A DNA stretch of 16,713 nt from Methylotenera sp. (GTDB lineage Bacteria > Pseudomonadota > Gammaproteobacteria > Burkholderiales > Methylophilaceae). The notes below the pieces were generated by a model that made no database searches, was not told the DNA's origin, and saw only the letters and a program-made list of their open reading frames with translations. Positions 1 to 6,210 of the stretch are shown in pieces. A program made the translations under genes and the position numbers. Every line of letters starts with the position of its first letter. The stretch's first letter is position 1. Location: positions 1 to 16,713 of the forward strand of contig DAIDAH010000029.1 in assembly GCA_027310735.1 (NCBI GenBank), written 5' to 3'.

Positions 1-189
1 GAAGTCTACTCAGCTGATGAAGCTTTCTTTACAGGCACGGCCGCTGAAGTCACGCCGATTCGCGAACTTGATCGCCGCAACATTGGCTCAGGTACCGCTG
101 GCCCAATCACTAAACAATTACAAAAAATGTACTTTGATGCAGTGACAGGGAAATCTGAAAAACATGCTGATTGGCTAACATTGGTATAA
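1..189 (+). CDS. ilvE: Branched-chain amino acid aminotransferase, C-terminal part (5' truncated by window edge)
   Basis: Only the last 62 codons are visible, in frame from base 1 to a TAA stop at 187-189. IlvE is a PLP-dependent class IV transaminase in the cytoplasm that interconverts valine, leucine and isoleucine with their 2-keto acids. The visible part has the family's C-terminal signature: FFTGTAAEVTPIRELD (residues 9-24 of the fragment), followed by RNIGSGTAGPITKQLQ and a YFDAVTG ending. The TGTAAEVTPI loop contributes to the PLP-phosphate and substrate pocket in the class IV fold. A D-amino-acid or ADC-lyase relative is less likely because the GxGxxGPIT..LQ..YFD ending is typical of IlvE. 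The keto acid of valine handled by this enzyme is also the substrate of PanB, encoded further along this window. Confidence 0.93.
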   Translation, partial: EVYSADEAFFTGTAAEVTPIRELDRRNIGSGTAGPITKQLQKMYFDAVTGKSEKHADWLTLV

Positions 190-197
190 GCAACACC

Positions 198-229
198 TTC
201 GTCATTCCCACGCATGTGGGAGTGACGGA
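198..229. repeat. REP/dRS3-like hairpin palindrome
   Basis: Left arm TTCGTCATTCCCAC (198-211) and right arm GTGGGAGTGACGGA (216-229) pair over 14 bp, including two G-T wobbles, around a 4-base GCAT loop. The core resembles the ATTCCC-N8-GGGAAT type of short dispersed repeat known from Neisseria (dRS3) and the CGTCATTCCC...GGGAATGACG palindromes common in proteobacterial intergenic DNA. It lies 8 bases after the ilvE stop. No T-run follows, so it does not look like a classical intrinsic terminator, although it could stabilise the ilvE mRNA 3' end. Confidence 0.6.
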
Positions 230-284
230 AATTCATTTAGCTTTGATTGATTTAATTTGATTGATTTAAAAGGCACAATCGAAC

Positions 285-473
285 ATGTCTGACATAAAAG
301 AAATTGAAGTCTCAGCAAAAGACCTACCGCTACACTGCCCTACCAACGAGGTAGCAGTTTGGTCATCACACCCACGCGTGTTTTTAGATGTGGCTAAAAC
401 AGGCCATGTAGCCTGCCCTTACTGCGGCACAAAATACAAGCTAAAAGCAGGTGAAGTCGTTAGCCACCATTAA
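285..473 (+). CDS. Small zinc-finger domain protein, zf-CHCC family
   Basis: A 62-residue protein that matches the zf-CHCC family (Pfam zf-CHCC, related to the zinc-binding end of the mitochondrial complex I subunit NDUFS6). The four likely zinc ligands are Cys18 (LHCP), His29 (SHPRVFLD), Cys44 and Cys47 (ACPYCGTKY), in the C-H-C-C order that names the family. The HPRVFLD and CPYCGTKYKL strings are nearly diagnostic. No signal peptide or membrane segment is present, so it should be cytoplasmic. It follows ilvE by 95 bases, an arrangement I recall from other betaproteobacteria. The molecular role of the stand-alone bacterial proteins is not established; NDUFS6-like assembly or Fe-S roles are only inference. 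The ATG at 285 has a weak ribosome site (AAAGGC about ten bases upstream). Confidence 0.85.
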   Translation: MSDIKEIEVSAKDLPLHCPTNEVAVWSSHPRVFLDVAKTGHVACPYCGTKYKLKAGEVVSHH

Positions 474-533
474 TTAGCCATACCGTTAATGCACGCATGC
501 CTAGGCAACACCAATAAAATGATGCCTAATTAA
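470..533. other. Intergenic palindromes after the zinc-finger gene
   Basis: The gap contains a perfect 10-bp palindrome, TGCCTAGGCA (498-507), enclosed by an 8-bp AT-rich inverted repeat, TTAATTAG (470-477) and CTAATTAA (526-533). There is no following T-run, so an intrinsic terminator is not supported. It may be a weak RNA structure or a protein site. I see no other feature in the 109-base gap. Confidence 0.3.
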
Positions 534-582
534 AAACATTGCTTTAAAACATATCCATTCTTAATAAGAACAAGGAAATATC

Positions 583-1089
583 ATGTTTACATTAACGGTC
601 AGCCTAGATTCACTCTCGCTCTACATCGTAGCCGCCGATGTCCTTATCTTGCTTTCCTACGTATTATTCTTGCTTCATCAAAAAAGAACTTTAGAAAAAT
701 CTATCCAAAAAATTACGGATTTTGTTTCCGTATACTTTTTAAACACCGGCGTAGAGGTACAAGTGACCTGCTATAGAATACCGCAGAGTACGCACTTCGT
801 TGCCTTAATAGAATCCGCTCCATTAAAACGATTCCGGTTCTCCAACGTGCTGGAAAGTAATTTGATTACGCACATTCTCAGCACCACAGGCAACGTGGTT
901 GAAAAAATCTACTGGCGCTTTCCAGTGCAGTTTCAAAAAGAGGCACTGCTTGCTGAAGAAAAAAATGCAATAGACAGTAATGATGAATACTTTTCAGAAG
1001 TACATGCCATTACCAAAGCCGAGTATTCAGTGTCCGAGGTGCCTTGGGCTGAATATGAGGGCTCGAAACTAGATAAGGTTACAACCTAA
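583..1089 (+). CDS. Hypothetical protein with N-terminal membrane anchor
   Basis: A 168-residue protein I do not recognise. Residues about 11-32 (SLYIVAADVLILLSYVLFLL) form one strong hydrophobic helix, followed by a basic stretch (HQKRTLEKS), so the sequence suggests a single-pass inner-membrane protein with the rest on the cytoplasmic side by the positive-inside rule. The soluble part mixes beta-like strands (VEVQVTCYRI, HFVALIES) with a motif-poor C-terminus rich in Glu and Asp (AEEKNAIDSNDEYFSE). No catalytic motif is apparent. The ATG at 583 has a good ribosome site (AAGGAAA, 6-7 bases upstream). It lies 64 bases before the FRG-domain gene on the same strand and could be co-transcribed with it, but nothing in the protein shows a shared function. 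It may be lineage-restricted. Coding potential is supported by the uninterrupted frame and ribosome site, not by homology. Confidence 0.7.
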   Translation: MFTLTVSLDSLSLYIVAADVLILLSYVLFLLHQKRTLEKSIQKITDFVSVYFLNTGVEVQVTCYRIPQSTHFVALIESAPLKRFRFSNVLESNLITHILSTTGNVVEKIYWRFPVQFQKEALLAEEKNAIDSNDEYFSEVHAITKAEYSVSEVPWAEYEGSKLDKVTT

Positions 1090-1131
1090 ACTCTGCATCA
1101 CTCAAAGTTACTTAACAGCCTATTCAATATA

Positions 1132-1150
1132 TCGAACTCAAGGAGTTTGG
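1132..1150 (+). promoter_or_regulatory. Hairpin enclosing the Shine-Dalgarno of the FRG gene
   Basis: The ribosome site AAGGAG (1140-1145), 8 bases before the ATG at 1154, is the most consensus-like in this part of the window. It is embedded in an inverted repeat: TCGAACTC (1132-1139), loop AAG, GAGTTTGG (1143-1150). Eight pairs form, two of them G-T wobbles, with a perfect AACTC/GAGTT core. If it folds in the mRNA it would partly hide the ribosome site and limit translation. Stability was not calculated. Confidence 0.4.
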
Positions 1151-1153
1151 TTA

Positions 1154-2029
1154 ATGCCAATTGTAGAAATACCAACTAACTCATTGGATGAGTTCTGGGA
1201 TTATCTTTCGCCAATTGGTAGCTTTATCAGCAACATGCAAAATCCGATATTCCGCGGGCAAGGAAATTCTGAATGGTCTTTAACCCCATCTGTTTTACGT
1301 AGTGAAATACTCGCTAAATATAAACACGAACACCGTGTTTATAACCAAATTGACCAAATAGTCTTTTTTGAATATTTTCAACTTCTAGACTTCCTTCACT
1401 ACTCTGATGAAATGGGCCTCAACATCCCCAATGACTCTCCTGAGTTTAGGAATCACATGGATTTTTCAGTGTTTACTGACCGCTATGGTATTGATGCAGT
1501 TGGCTGGCCGTCACAAGAGTACTTCTCTTTCATTGCGCTTGCACAGCACCATGGAATACCTACTCGACTTTTGGATTGGACACAAAGCCCTTTTGTAGCA
1601 GCCTATTTTTCGGCATCACAAGCTTTAAATCTAGAGAAAATATCGGAACAGTTAGTTGTTTGGCTAATAAACTCTGAAGACCTGCGTAGATTAGAAGGGA
1701 AGTTAGAGTATGTACAGCTAGCAGGAAGTACGAGTAAAAACTTGGCGGCTCAAAAAGGAGTCTTTCTAATCCACCGTCAACAAAATAGAATGAACAGAAA
1801 CTCGCCATTTTCATCCGAAGAACTGAAAGACTCCGTGAATAAATTATTTGAAGAAAGCGAAGATTTTACTACTTATAAAATTACTCTTCCTTCAAACCTA
1901 GCCGGAGACTTATTATTCAGATGCAATAAATTTGGAGTTTCAGCCGCAACATTGTTTCCTGGATTTGATGGTGCAGCAAAAGCAGCACTCGAATATAAAA
2001 TGGCAAAGAAACTATCAGGCGTTTTGTGA
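1154..2029 (+). CDS. FRG domain-containing protein
   Basis: A 291-residue soluble protein with the FRG domain (Pfam FRG). The name-giving motif IFRGQGNSEWSLTPSVLR lies at residues 32-49. A second conserved block, ALAQHHGIPTRLLDWTQS, is at 128-145, followed by PFVAAYFSA, and then the QKGVFLIHR block (200-208). The C-terminal GVSAATLFPGFDGAA (261-275) is also typical. Length fits stand-alone family members. Conserved polar residues that could form an active site are Arg34, His132, His133, Arg138 and Asp141; no reaction is established for the family as far as I know. Such proteins are scattered in bacteria, often in variable or phage-related DNA. Here the gene sits alone between housekeeping genes, looks more AT-rich than its neighbours and has its own strong ribosome site. 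An acquired accessory gene, perhaps with a role in defence or stress, is an inference. The start at 1154 is fixed by AAGGAG. Confidence 0.88.
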   Translation: MPIVEIPTNSLDEFWDYLSPIGSFISNMQNPIFRGQGNSEWSLTPSVLRSEILAKYKHEHRVYNQIDQIVFFEYFQLLDFLHYSDEMGLNIPNDSPEFRNHMDFSVFTDRYGIDAVGWPSQEYFSFIALAQHHGIPTRLLDWTQSPFVAAYFSASQALNLEKISEQLVVWLINSEDLRRLEGKLEYVQLAGSTSKNLAAQKGVFLIHRQQNRMNRNSPFSSEELKDSVNKLFEESEDFTTYKITLPSNLAGDLLFRCNKFGVSAATLFPGFDGAAKAALEYKMAKKLSGVL

Positions 2030-2082
2030 GTATAAACATGTTGAAACAAATTACTTAAACTCAATGTTCGAGCACTAAACAC

Positions 2083-2919
2083 TCACTTCAATACAACCAC
2101 CTCCGCACTCCCACCCCACAACAGACTAATCACCTCCCTAGCATTTTCCGCTTCACTGTTAGTCCAAAAAACAACGTTAGCCATTTTCTTGCTACTAGAC
2201 AGCAAACCCTCTTCTGCCAAACGATGTTGTAGATGATTGGCAACAGCAGAGCCTGTATCCACAAGAACAATGTCATTACCCACAACCTCGGCAATCGCCT
2301 CTCGTACAAACGGATAATGCGTACAGCCCAGCACAATGGTGTCTGCCCCCTCATCCAGCAGCGGTTGGCAATATTGTTTAAGTAACTGTCGCGTAGCCGC
2401 AGCATTTAATTCGCCACGCTCGATACATTCCACCAAGCCTACGCATGCTTGCGTGACCACTTTTACGTTACGCCCATAACTTTCCAGCAATGCGGCGAAC
2501 TGCGCGCTTTTGAGCGTACCAGTAGTAGCTAGTACGCCAACAATACCATTTCGACTGGCTTCTGCGGCTGGCTTTACCGCAGGCTCCATGCCTATGATAG
2601 GCAGTGTGTATTTTGTGCGTAGTGCATCGATAGCTGCGGCAGTGGCGGTGTTACAGGCTACGACGAGCGCCTTAACATTTTTAGCGATTAAAAAATCGGC
2701 AATTTCAAAGCAGCGTGCTTGAATTTCCGCAGGCGTTTTATTGCCGTATGGCGCGTATTTGCTATCTGCCACATACAGCAAAGCTTCATGCGGCATTAAG
2801 GCATGTATGTGTTGCAAAACAGAAATTCCACCTACGCCTGAATCGAATACGCCTATGGGTTGGTTAGCCAAAGACTGTAGTGGCAGATTCATCGGTGAGG
2901 CTGGGGCTTGGGTGCTCAT
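2083..2919 (-). CDS. murI: Glutamate racemase
   Basis: MurI interconverts L- and D-glutamate in the cytoplasm, supplying D-Glu for peptidoglycan. With the ATG at 2919 the protein has 278 residues, close to the family's 260-290. Diagnostic motifs are IGVFDSGVGGISV near the N-terminus, ADSKYAPYG, VVACNTATA with the first catalytic Cys (residue 89) and LGCTHYPF with the second (residue 199). The frame stays open to a TTG at 3009 and an ATG at 3000, but the extra N-terminal residues have no family counterpart, and a perfect TATAAT on this strand (2955-2950) would place the transcript start near 2943, downstream of them. An ATG at 2892 is the other candidate. No clear Shine-Dalgarno precedes any of these. 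It converges with the FRG gene across 53 bases and is divergent from the adenosyltransferase gene. Confidence 0.93.
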   Translation of the reverse strand: MSTQAPASPMNLPLQSLANQPIGVFDSGVGGISVLQHIHALMPHEALLYVADSKYAPYGNKTPAEIQARCFEIADFLIAKNVKALVVACNTATAAAIDALRTKYTLPIIGMEPAVKPAAEASRNGIVGVLATTGTLKSAQFAALLESYGRNVKVVTQACVGLVECIERGELNAAATRQLLKQYCQPLLDEGADTIVLGCTHYPFVREAIAEVVGNDIVLVDTGSAVANHLQHRLAEEGLLSSSKKMANVVFWTNSEAENAREVISLLWGGSAEVVVLK

Positions 2920-2949
2920 AGCTGGGTCGTCATCAGTTACAATGACGAA

Positions 2950-2955
2950 ATTATA
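2950..2955 (-). promoter_or_regulatory. Candidate -10 element for murI
   Basis: The minus strand reads TATAAT exactly, about 30 bases before the ATG at 2919. At 17-base spacing the -35 position reads TATTTG, a poor match; a TTGCAA exists but at only 14 bases. The site is useful mainly because it argues for one of the shorter MurI starts. Confidence 0.4.
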
Positions 2956-3033
2956 AGCCAGCAATTGGCTTGCAAATAGAATATCTGAGCCTAAGCTCAT
3001 TATTAACAAGTGAAAGCAGGTGGTGTACTCATT

Positions 3034-3582
3034 ATGGCAAACAGACTTAGTAAAATTTACACCCGTACTGGCGACAGCGGCACCACTGGCTTAGGCGATG
3101 GCAGCCGCACAAACAAAGATAGCCTGCGTGTAGAGGCGATGGGCGATGTCGACGAGTTAAACTCCGTAATCGGCATCATGTTGACTGAAAATGTGCCGCC
3201 TGCTTTAGTCAACATCTTGACCGAGATTCAGCATGACTTATTTAATCTGGGTGGGGAAATCTGCATTCCGGGCTATGTAGTTTTACAAGCAAAACGCATT
3301 CAGGAGCTTGAACTGGCGATTGACACACAGAATGCCAGCCTTGAACCACTAAAAGAGTTTATTCTGCCAGGCGGTTCAAAAGCCGCAGCGTACTGCCACT
3401 TGGCACGCACGGTATGCCGCAGGGCTGAGCGCAAATTGGTTCAATTAAGCCGAGCAGAGCCAGTGACTGATATTTCGCTACAATACTTAAACCGTTTATC
3501 CGACTTACTGTTTGTGATATGCCGCATCATGAATAAAGAGGCGGGTGTCAGCGATGTATTGTGGAAAAATGAACGCGCTTAG
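3034..3582 (+). CDS. Cob(I)alamin adenosyltransferase, PduO type
   Basis: Transfers the 5'-deoxyadenosyl group of ATP to cob(I)alamin to make adenosylcobalamin. The 182-residue protein shows the family's ATP-binding N-terminus, YTRTGDSGTTGL (9-20), then RVEAMGDVDELNS (32-44), ILPGGS (110-115) and the RTVCRRAER (125-133) plus YLNRLSDLLF (151-160) helices that build the active site in the trimer. The start at ATG 3034 is chosen because the family begins with a short lead before IYTRTGD and AGGTGG lies 10 bases upstream; a GTG at 3010 would add eight unmatched residues. The promoter must lie within or near the short divergent gap with murI. No cobalamin riboswitch fits in this gap. Presence implies use or salvage of B12, although no other B12 gene is in the window. 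Also called cobO/pduO/MMAB-like. Confidence 0.93.
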   Translation: MANRLSKIYTRTGDSGTTGLGDGSRTNKDSLRVEAMGDVDELNSVIGIMLTENVPPALVNILTEIQHDLFNLGGEICIPGYVVLQAKRIQELELAIDTQNASLEPLKEFILPGGSKAAAYCHLARTVCRRAERKLVQLSRAEPVTDISLQYLNRLSDLLFVICRIMNKEAGVSDVLWKNERA

Positions 3583-3626
3583 TTCATATAGGCGTTTTAT
3601 AGGTTTCCTTAAGTTATAGTCTTGCC

Positions 3627-5048
3627 ATGATTAAAAAACTGTTAGATAAAATTTTTAAGCCCAAAAGTAAAAAAAACGAGGCTGACAAAACCACTAAAGC
3701 TACGCCTAGCCGCCCCATACTAGGCACAAAAAGAACGGCTAAAAAAGGCCGCAATCATGACAAGCATGATGCACTGATTATCCAGCACAAAACACACCAG
3801 ATTGATCGCAATTTACTCAGCACCGCTGCACAGAAGACCATTGATGGCTTACAAAAAGCAGGTTTTGAGGCTTACATTGTTGGCGGAGCAGTACGAGACT
3901 TACTGCTAAGCCGCATCCCTAAAGACTTTGACGTGGCGACCGATGCCACGCCAGAAGAGGTAAACCGCGTGTTTAGACGTTCACGCATTATTGGCCGTCG
4001 CTTCAGATTGGTTCACGTATTGTTTGGTGATGAAACGATTGAGGTTTCGACTTTCCGTGGTAGCCATCTTGAATCCAGTGGCGATTCTAAAGTGAATGAC
4101 TCTGGTCGCATTATCCGAGACAATGTATTTGGCTCTATCGTCGATGACGCAGTGCGCCGCGACTTCACTGCAAACGCATTGTATTACGACCCCACCAGTC
4201 AGGAAGTGCTCGACTTCCATCAAGGCTATGCTGACATTCAGGCTGGTATTCTACGCATGATAGGCAAGCCTGAAACCCGTTATGCAGAAGACCCAGTGCG
4301 TATGCTGCGGGTTGTGCGCTTGTCAGCCAAACTGGGTTTAAAAATAGATAATGCCACCAAAGCACCTATCGCAAAACTGGCAGATTTACTACAGGATGTA
4401 CCGCCAAGCCGTTTGTTTGATGAAATGCTCAAGCTATTTTTGTCAGGCCACGCGATTGAGAGCGTCACCGCACTCCGCGAACAACATTTGCACCATGGCT
4501 TGCTACCAATGCTGGACGTAGTATTAGAACAACCAATGGGCGAACGCTTTGTGATGCTGGCACTCAAAAATACAGATGACCGCATACTGTCAGGCAAATC
4601 AGCCAACCCAAGCTTTTTGTTTGCAGCCCTGCTCTGGCATGAGGTGCTCGCCACATGGCAAACATATAAATCAGAGATGCCGCCTATCCCTGCGCTACAT
4701 ACTGCAATGAGCGAAGTAATTGCCTCACAAGCCGAAAAACTGGCAATCCACAATCGCTACACAGCTACCATGAAAGAAATATGGGGCTTACAACCACGCT
4801 TTGAACAACGTGCGGGCAAACGGCCTTTTGGTTTACTCATTCACCCACGCTATCGCGCTGCTTACGACTTTCTATTATTGCGCTGCGAATCAGGCGAGTT
4901 ACCAATGGAGCTTGCCGAGTGGTGGACAGCTTTCGCAGAGGCTGAAGGCGAAGCACGTACAGCCATGCTACAGGCGGATACTACACCTAAGAAACGTAAA
5001 AAAAGAAGCCGCAAGAAACCTGCAACTAGCGCAGCACCAGAAGCATGA
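3627..5048 (+). CDS. pcnB: Poly(A) polymerase I
   Basis: Adds 3' poly(A) tails that promote RNA decay. This class II nucleotidyltransferase has 473 residues. It shows GGAVRD (86-91), the catalytic DFDVATDA (100-107) with its two metal-binding Asp residues, the bacterial poly(A)-polymerase signature IIGRRFRLVHV (121-131) that separates it from CCA-adding enzymes, and RRDFTANALYYD (177-188) followed by the RMLRVVRLSAKL helix. A lysine/arginine-rich N-terminal extension (residues 1-45) precedes the catalytic head, and a KKRKKRSRKKP tail ends the protein; both could bind RNA. The start at ATG 3627 lacks a good Shine-Dalgarno, and an internal start would lose only the extension. The stop overlaps the folK start. 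The order pcnB-folK-pan matches that in enterobacteria and many other proteobacteria. Confidence 0.95.
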   Translation: MIKKLLDKIFKPKSKKNEADKTTKATPSRPILGTKRTAKKGRNHDKHDALIIQHKTHQIDRNLLSTAAQKTIDGLQKAGFEAYIVGGAVRDLLLSRIPKDFDVATDATPEEVNRVFRRSRIIGRRFRLVHVLFGDETIEVSTFRGSHLESSGDSKVNDSGRIIRDNVFGSIVDDAVRRDFTANALYYDPTSQEVLDFHQGYADIQAGILRMIGKPETRYAEDPVRMLRVVRLSAKLGLKIDNATKAPIAKLADLLQDVPPSRLFDEMLKLFLSGHAIESVTALREQHLHHGLLPMLDVVLEQPMGERFVMLALKNTDDRILSGKSANPSFLFAALLWHEVLATWQTYKSEMPPIPALHTAMSEVIASQAEKLAIHNRYTATMKEIWGLQPRFEQRAGKRPFGLLIHPRYRAAYDFLLLRCESGELPMELAEWWTAFAEAEGEARTAMLQADTTPKKRKKRSRKKPATSAAPEA

Positions 5049-5545
5049 TGAATAAAGCCTTTATTGCGTTAGGCAGCAATTTAGCCAACCCGATTGAGCA
5101 GGTGAAGAATGCATTTATTGCATTGGAGCAGCTTCCAAATACGCGCGTATTGAAAAAATCATCGCTATACCAAACTGCGCCAATTGATTGTCGCGTTGAC
5201 CCTCTAAACCCAGTGCCAGACTTTATTAACGCAGTGGTCGAAATTGAAACTGAATTATCGCCACAAGGTCTATTAGAGGCATTGCTTACCATTGAAGCAA
5301 GTGTTGGACGCGAACGCCCTTACATCAACGCACCCCGCACGCTGGATTGCGACTTGCTGCTATTTGCAGATATTGAGCTAGACACAGATTCTCTCACACT
5401 ACCGCACCCTCGCATGCATAAACGGGGCTTTGTGTTACTGCCGCTATCTGAAATTGCGCCAGATGCATTTATCCCAAACCATGGAAATGTATCGCAACTA
5501 CTAAACCCAAGCCTATTAACTGACATCAAGAAGTTAGATCTATGA
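5045..5545 (+). CDS. folK: 2-amino-4-hydroxy-6-hydroxymethyldihydropteridine pyrophosphokinase (HPPK)
   Basis: Transfers pyrophosphate from ATP to 6-hydroxymethyl-7,8-dihydropterin, the step before dihydropteroate synthase in folate synthesis. 166 residues, a normal length. Motifs: FIALGSNL (6-13), the RERPYINAPRTLDCDLLLF block (89-107) with the two Mg-binding Asp residues at 101 and 103, and HPRMHKRGFVLLPL (121-134). The start is an ATGATG doublet overlapping the pcnB stop, so translation could begin at 5045 or 5048; translational coupling is likely. Its own stop overlaps the start of the next gene through ATGA. Confidence 0.95.
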   Translation: MMNKAFIALGSNLANPIEQVKNAFIALEQLPNTRVLKKSSLYQTAPIDCRVDPLNPVPDFINAVVEIETELSPQGLLEALLTIEASVGRERPYINAPRTLDCDLLLFADIELDTDSLTLPHPRMHKRGFVLLPLSEIAPDAFIPNHGNVSQLLNPSLLTDIKKLDL

Positions 5546-6189
5546 GCATTTTCAACAAATACCCTTATATTGTCATTGAAGGCCCGATTGGCAGCGGCAA
5601 AACCACGTTGGCCCGCATGTTGACTGAGAAGTTTCCTGTAGACCATTTATCTGAAAAAGCCGAAGACAATCCATTTCTGCCTCGCTTTTATCAGGATGCT
5701 CAGCGTTACGCCCTACCTACACAATTATTTTTCTTGTTTCAGCGCGCCAATCAGATTAAAGATATCAGCCAGCGCGACATGTTTGCCAACCCGATTGTGG
5801 CTGACTTCTTCTTAGAAAAAGATCCGCTATTTGCGCGACTGAATTTAGATGATGAAGAGTACGCTTTGTATCATCAAATCTATCAGCACTTACAGTTAAA
5901 AGCACCAAAGCCAGACTTGGTAATCTACCTGCAAACACCAGTGGATGCACTGGTAGAGCGTATCGAATCTCGTAGCGTGAGTTATGAACAAGACATTCCG
6001 CGCGAATACATAGAACGCCTAGCTAATGCTTATAGCGAGTTTTTCCATAATTACGATGCTTCGCCCGTGCTAATCGTGAATAATGAAAAACTTAACATTC
6101 TTAAAAATGAGAGTGCGCTAGATTTACTGATTAACCACATTGCACAAATTAAAGGTCAGCGCGAATTCTTCAATCCAAATTTTGATTAA
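5542..6189 (+). CDS. Deoxynucleoside kinase (deoxyadenosine/deoxyguanosine kinase family)
   Basis: A 215-residue cytoplasmic kinase of the dNK family (Pfam dNK), expected to phosphorylate a deoxynucleoside to its 5'-monophosphate for salvage. The Walker A loop is GPIGSGKT (14-21). The middle carries the FFLFQRANQ helix and the NPIVADFFLEKD segment, where family members carry substrate-contacting acidic and aromatic residues. The lid-like region is ERIESRSVSYEQDIPREYIERLANAYSEFF, written here as two adjoining parts: ERIESRSVSYEQ and DIPREYIERLANAY. The base specificity cannot be told from sequence alone; purine (dGK/dAK) is the usual annotation in bacteria. The start overlaps the folK stop by 4 bases (ATGA), suggesting coupling. 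It lies between folK and panB, a position empty in the enterobacterial version of this cluster. Confidence 0.9.
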   Translation: MSIFNKYPYIVIEGPIGSGKTTLARMLTEKFPVDHLSEKAEDNPFLPRFYQDAQRYALPTQLFFLFQRANQIKDISQRDMFANPIVADFFLEKDPLFARLNLDDEEYALYHQIYQHLQLKAPKPDLVIYLQTPVDALVERIESRSVSYEQDIPREYIERLANAYSEFFHNYDASPVLIVNNEKLNILKNESALDLLINHIAQIKGQREFFNPNFD

Positions 6190-6210
6190 TTTACACATAT
6201 TCGCTTTCAC

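Noticed and set aside
198..229. Hairpin after ilvE as a rho-independent terminator
   Set aside because: No T-run follows the right arm; the sequence fits a dispersed palindrome better.
2920..3033. Cobalamin riboswitch ahead of the adenosyltransferase gene
   Set aside because: The gap is too short for the aptamer and lacks a recognisable B12-box.
4280..4753. Long open frame on the minus strand inside pcnB (157 codons)
   Set aside because: It is antisense to a well-conserved enzyme, has no recognisable motif and reads as a reverse-frame artefact.
3627..5048. CCA tRNA nucleotidyltransferase as identity of the pcnB gene
   Set aside because: The IIGRRFRLVHV signature and basic extensions are those of bacterial poly(A) polymerase, and folK follows as in known pcnB loci.
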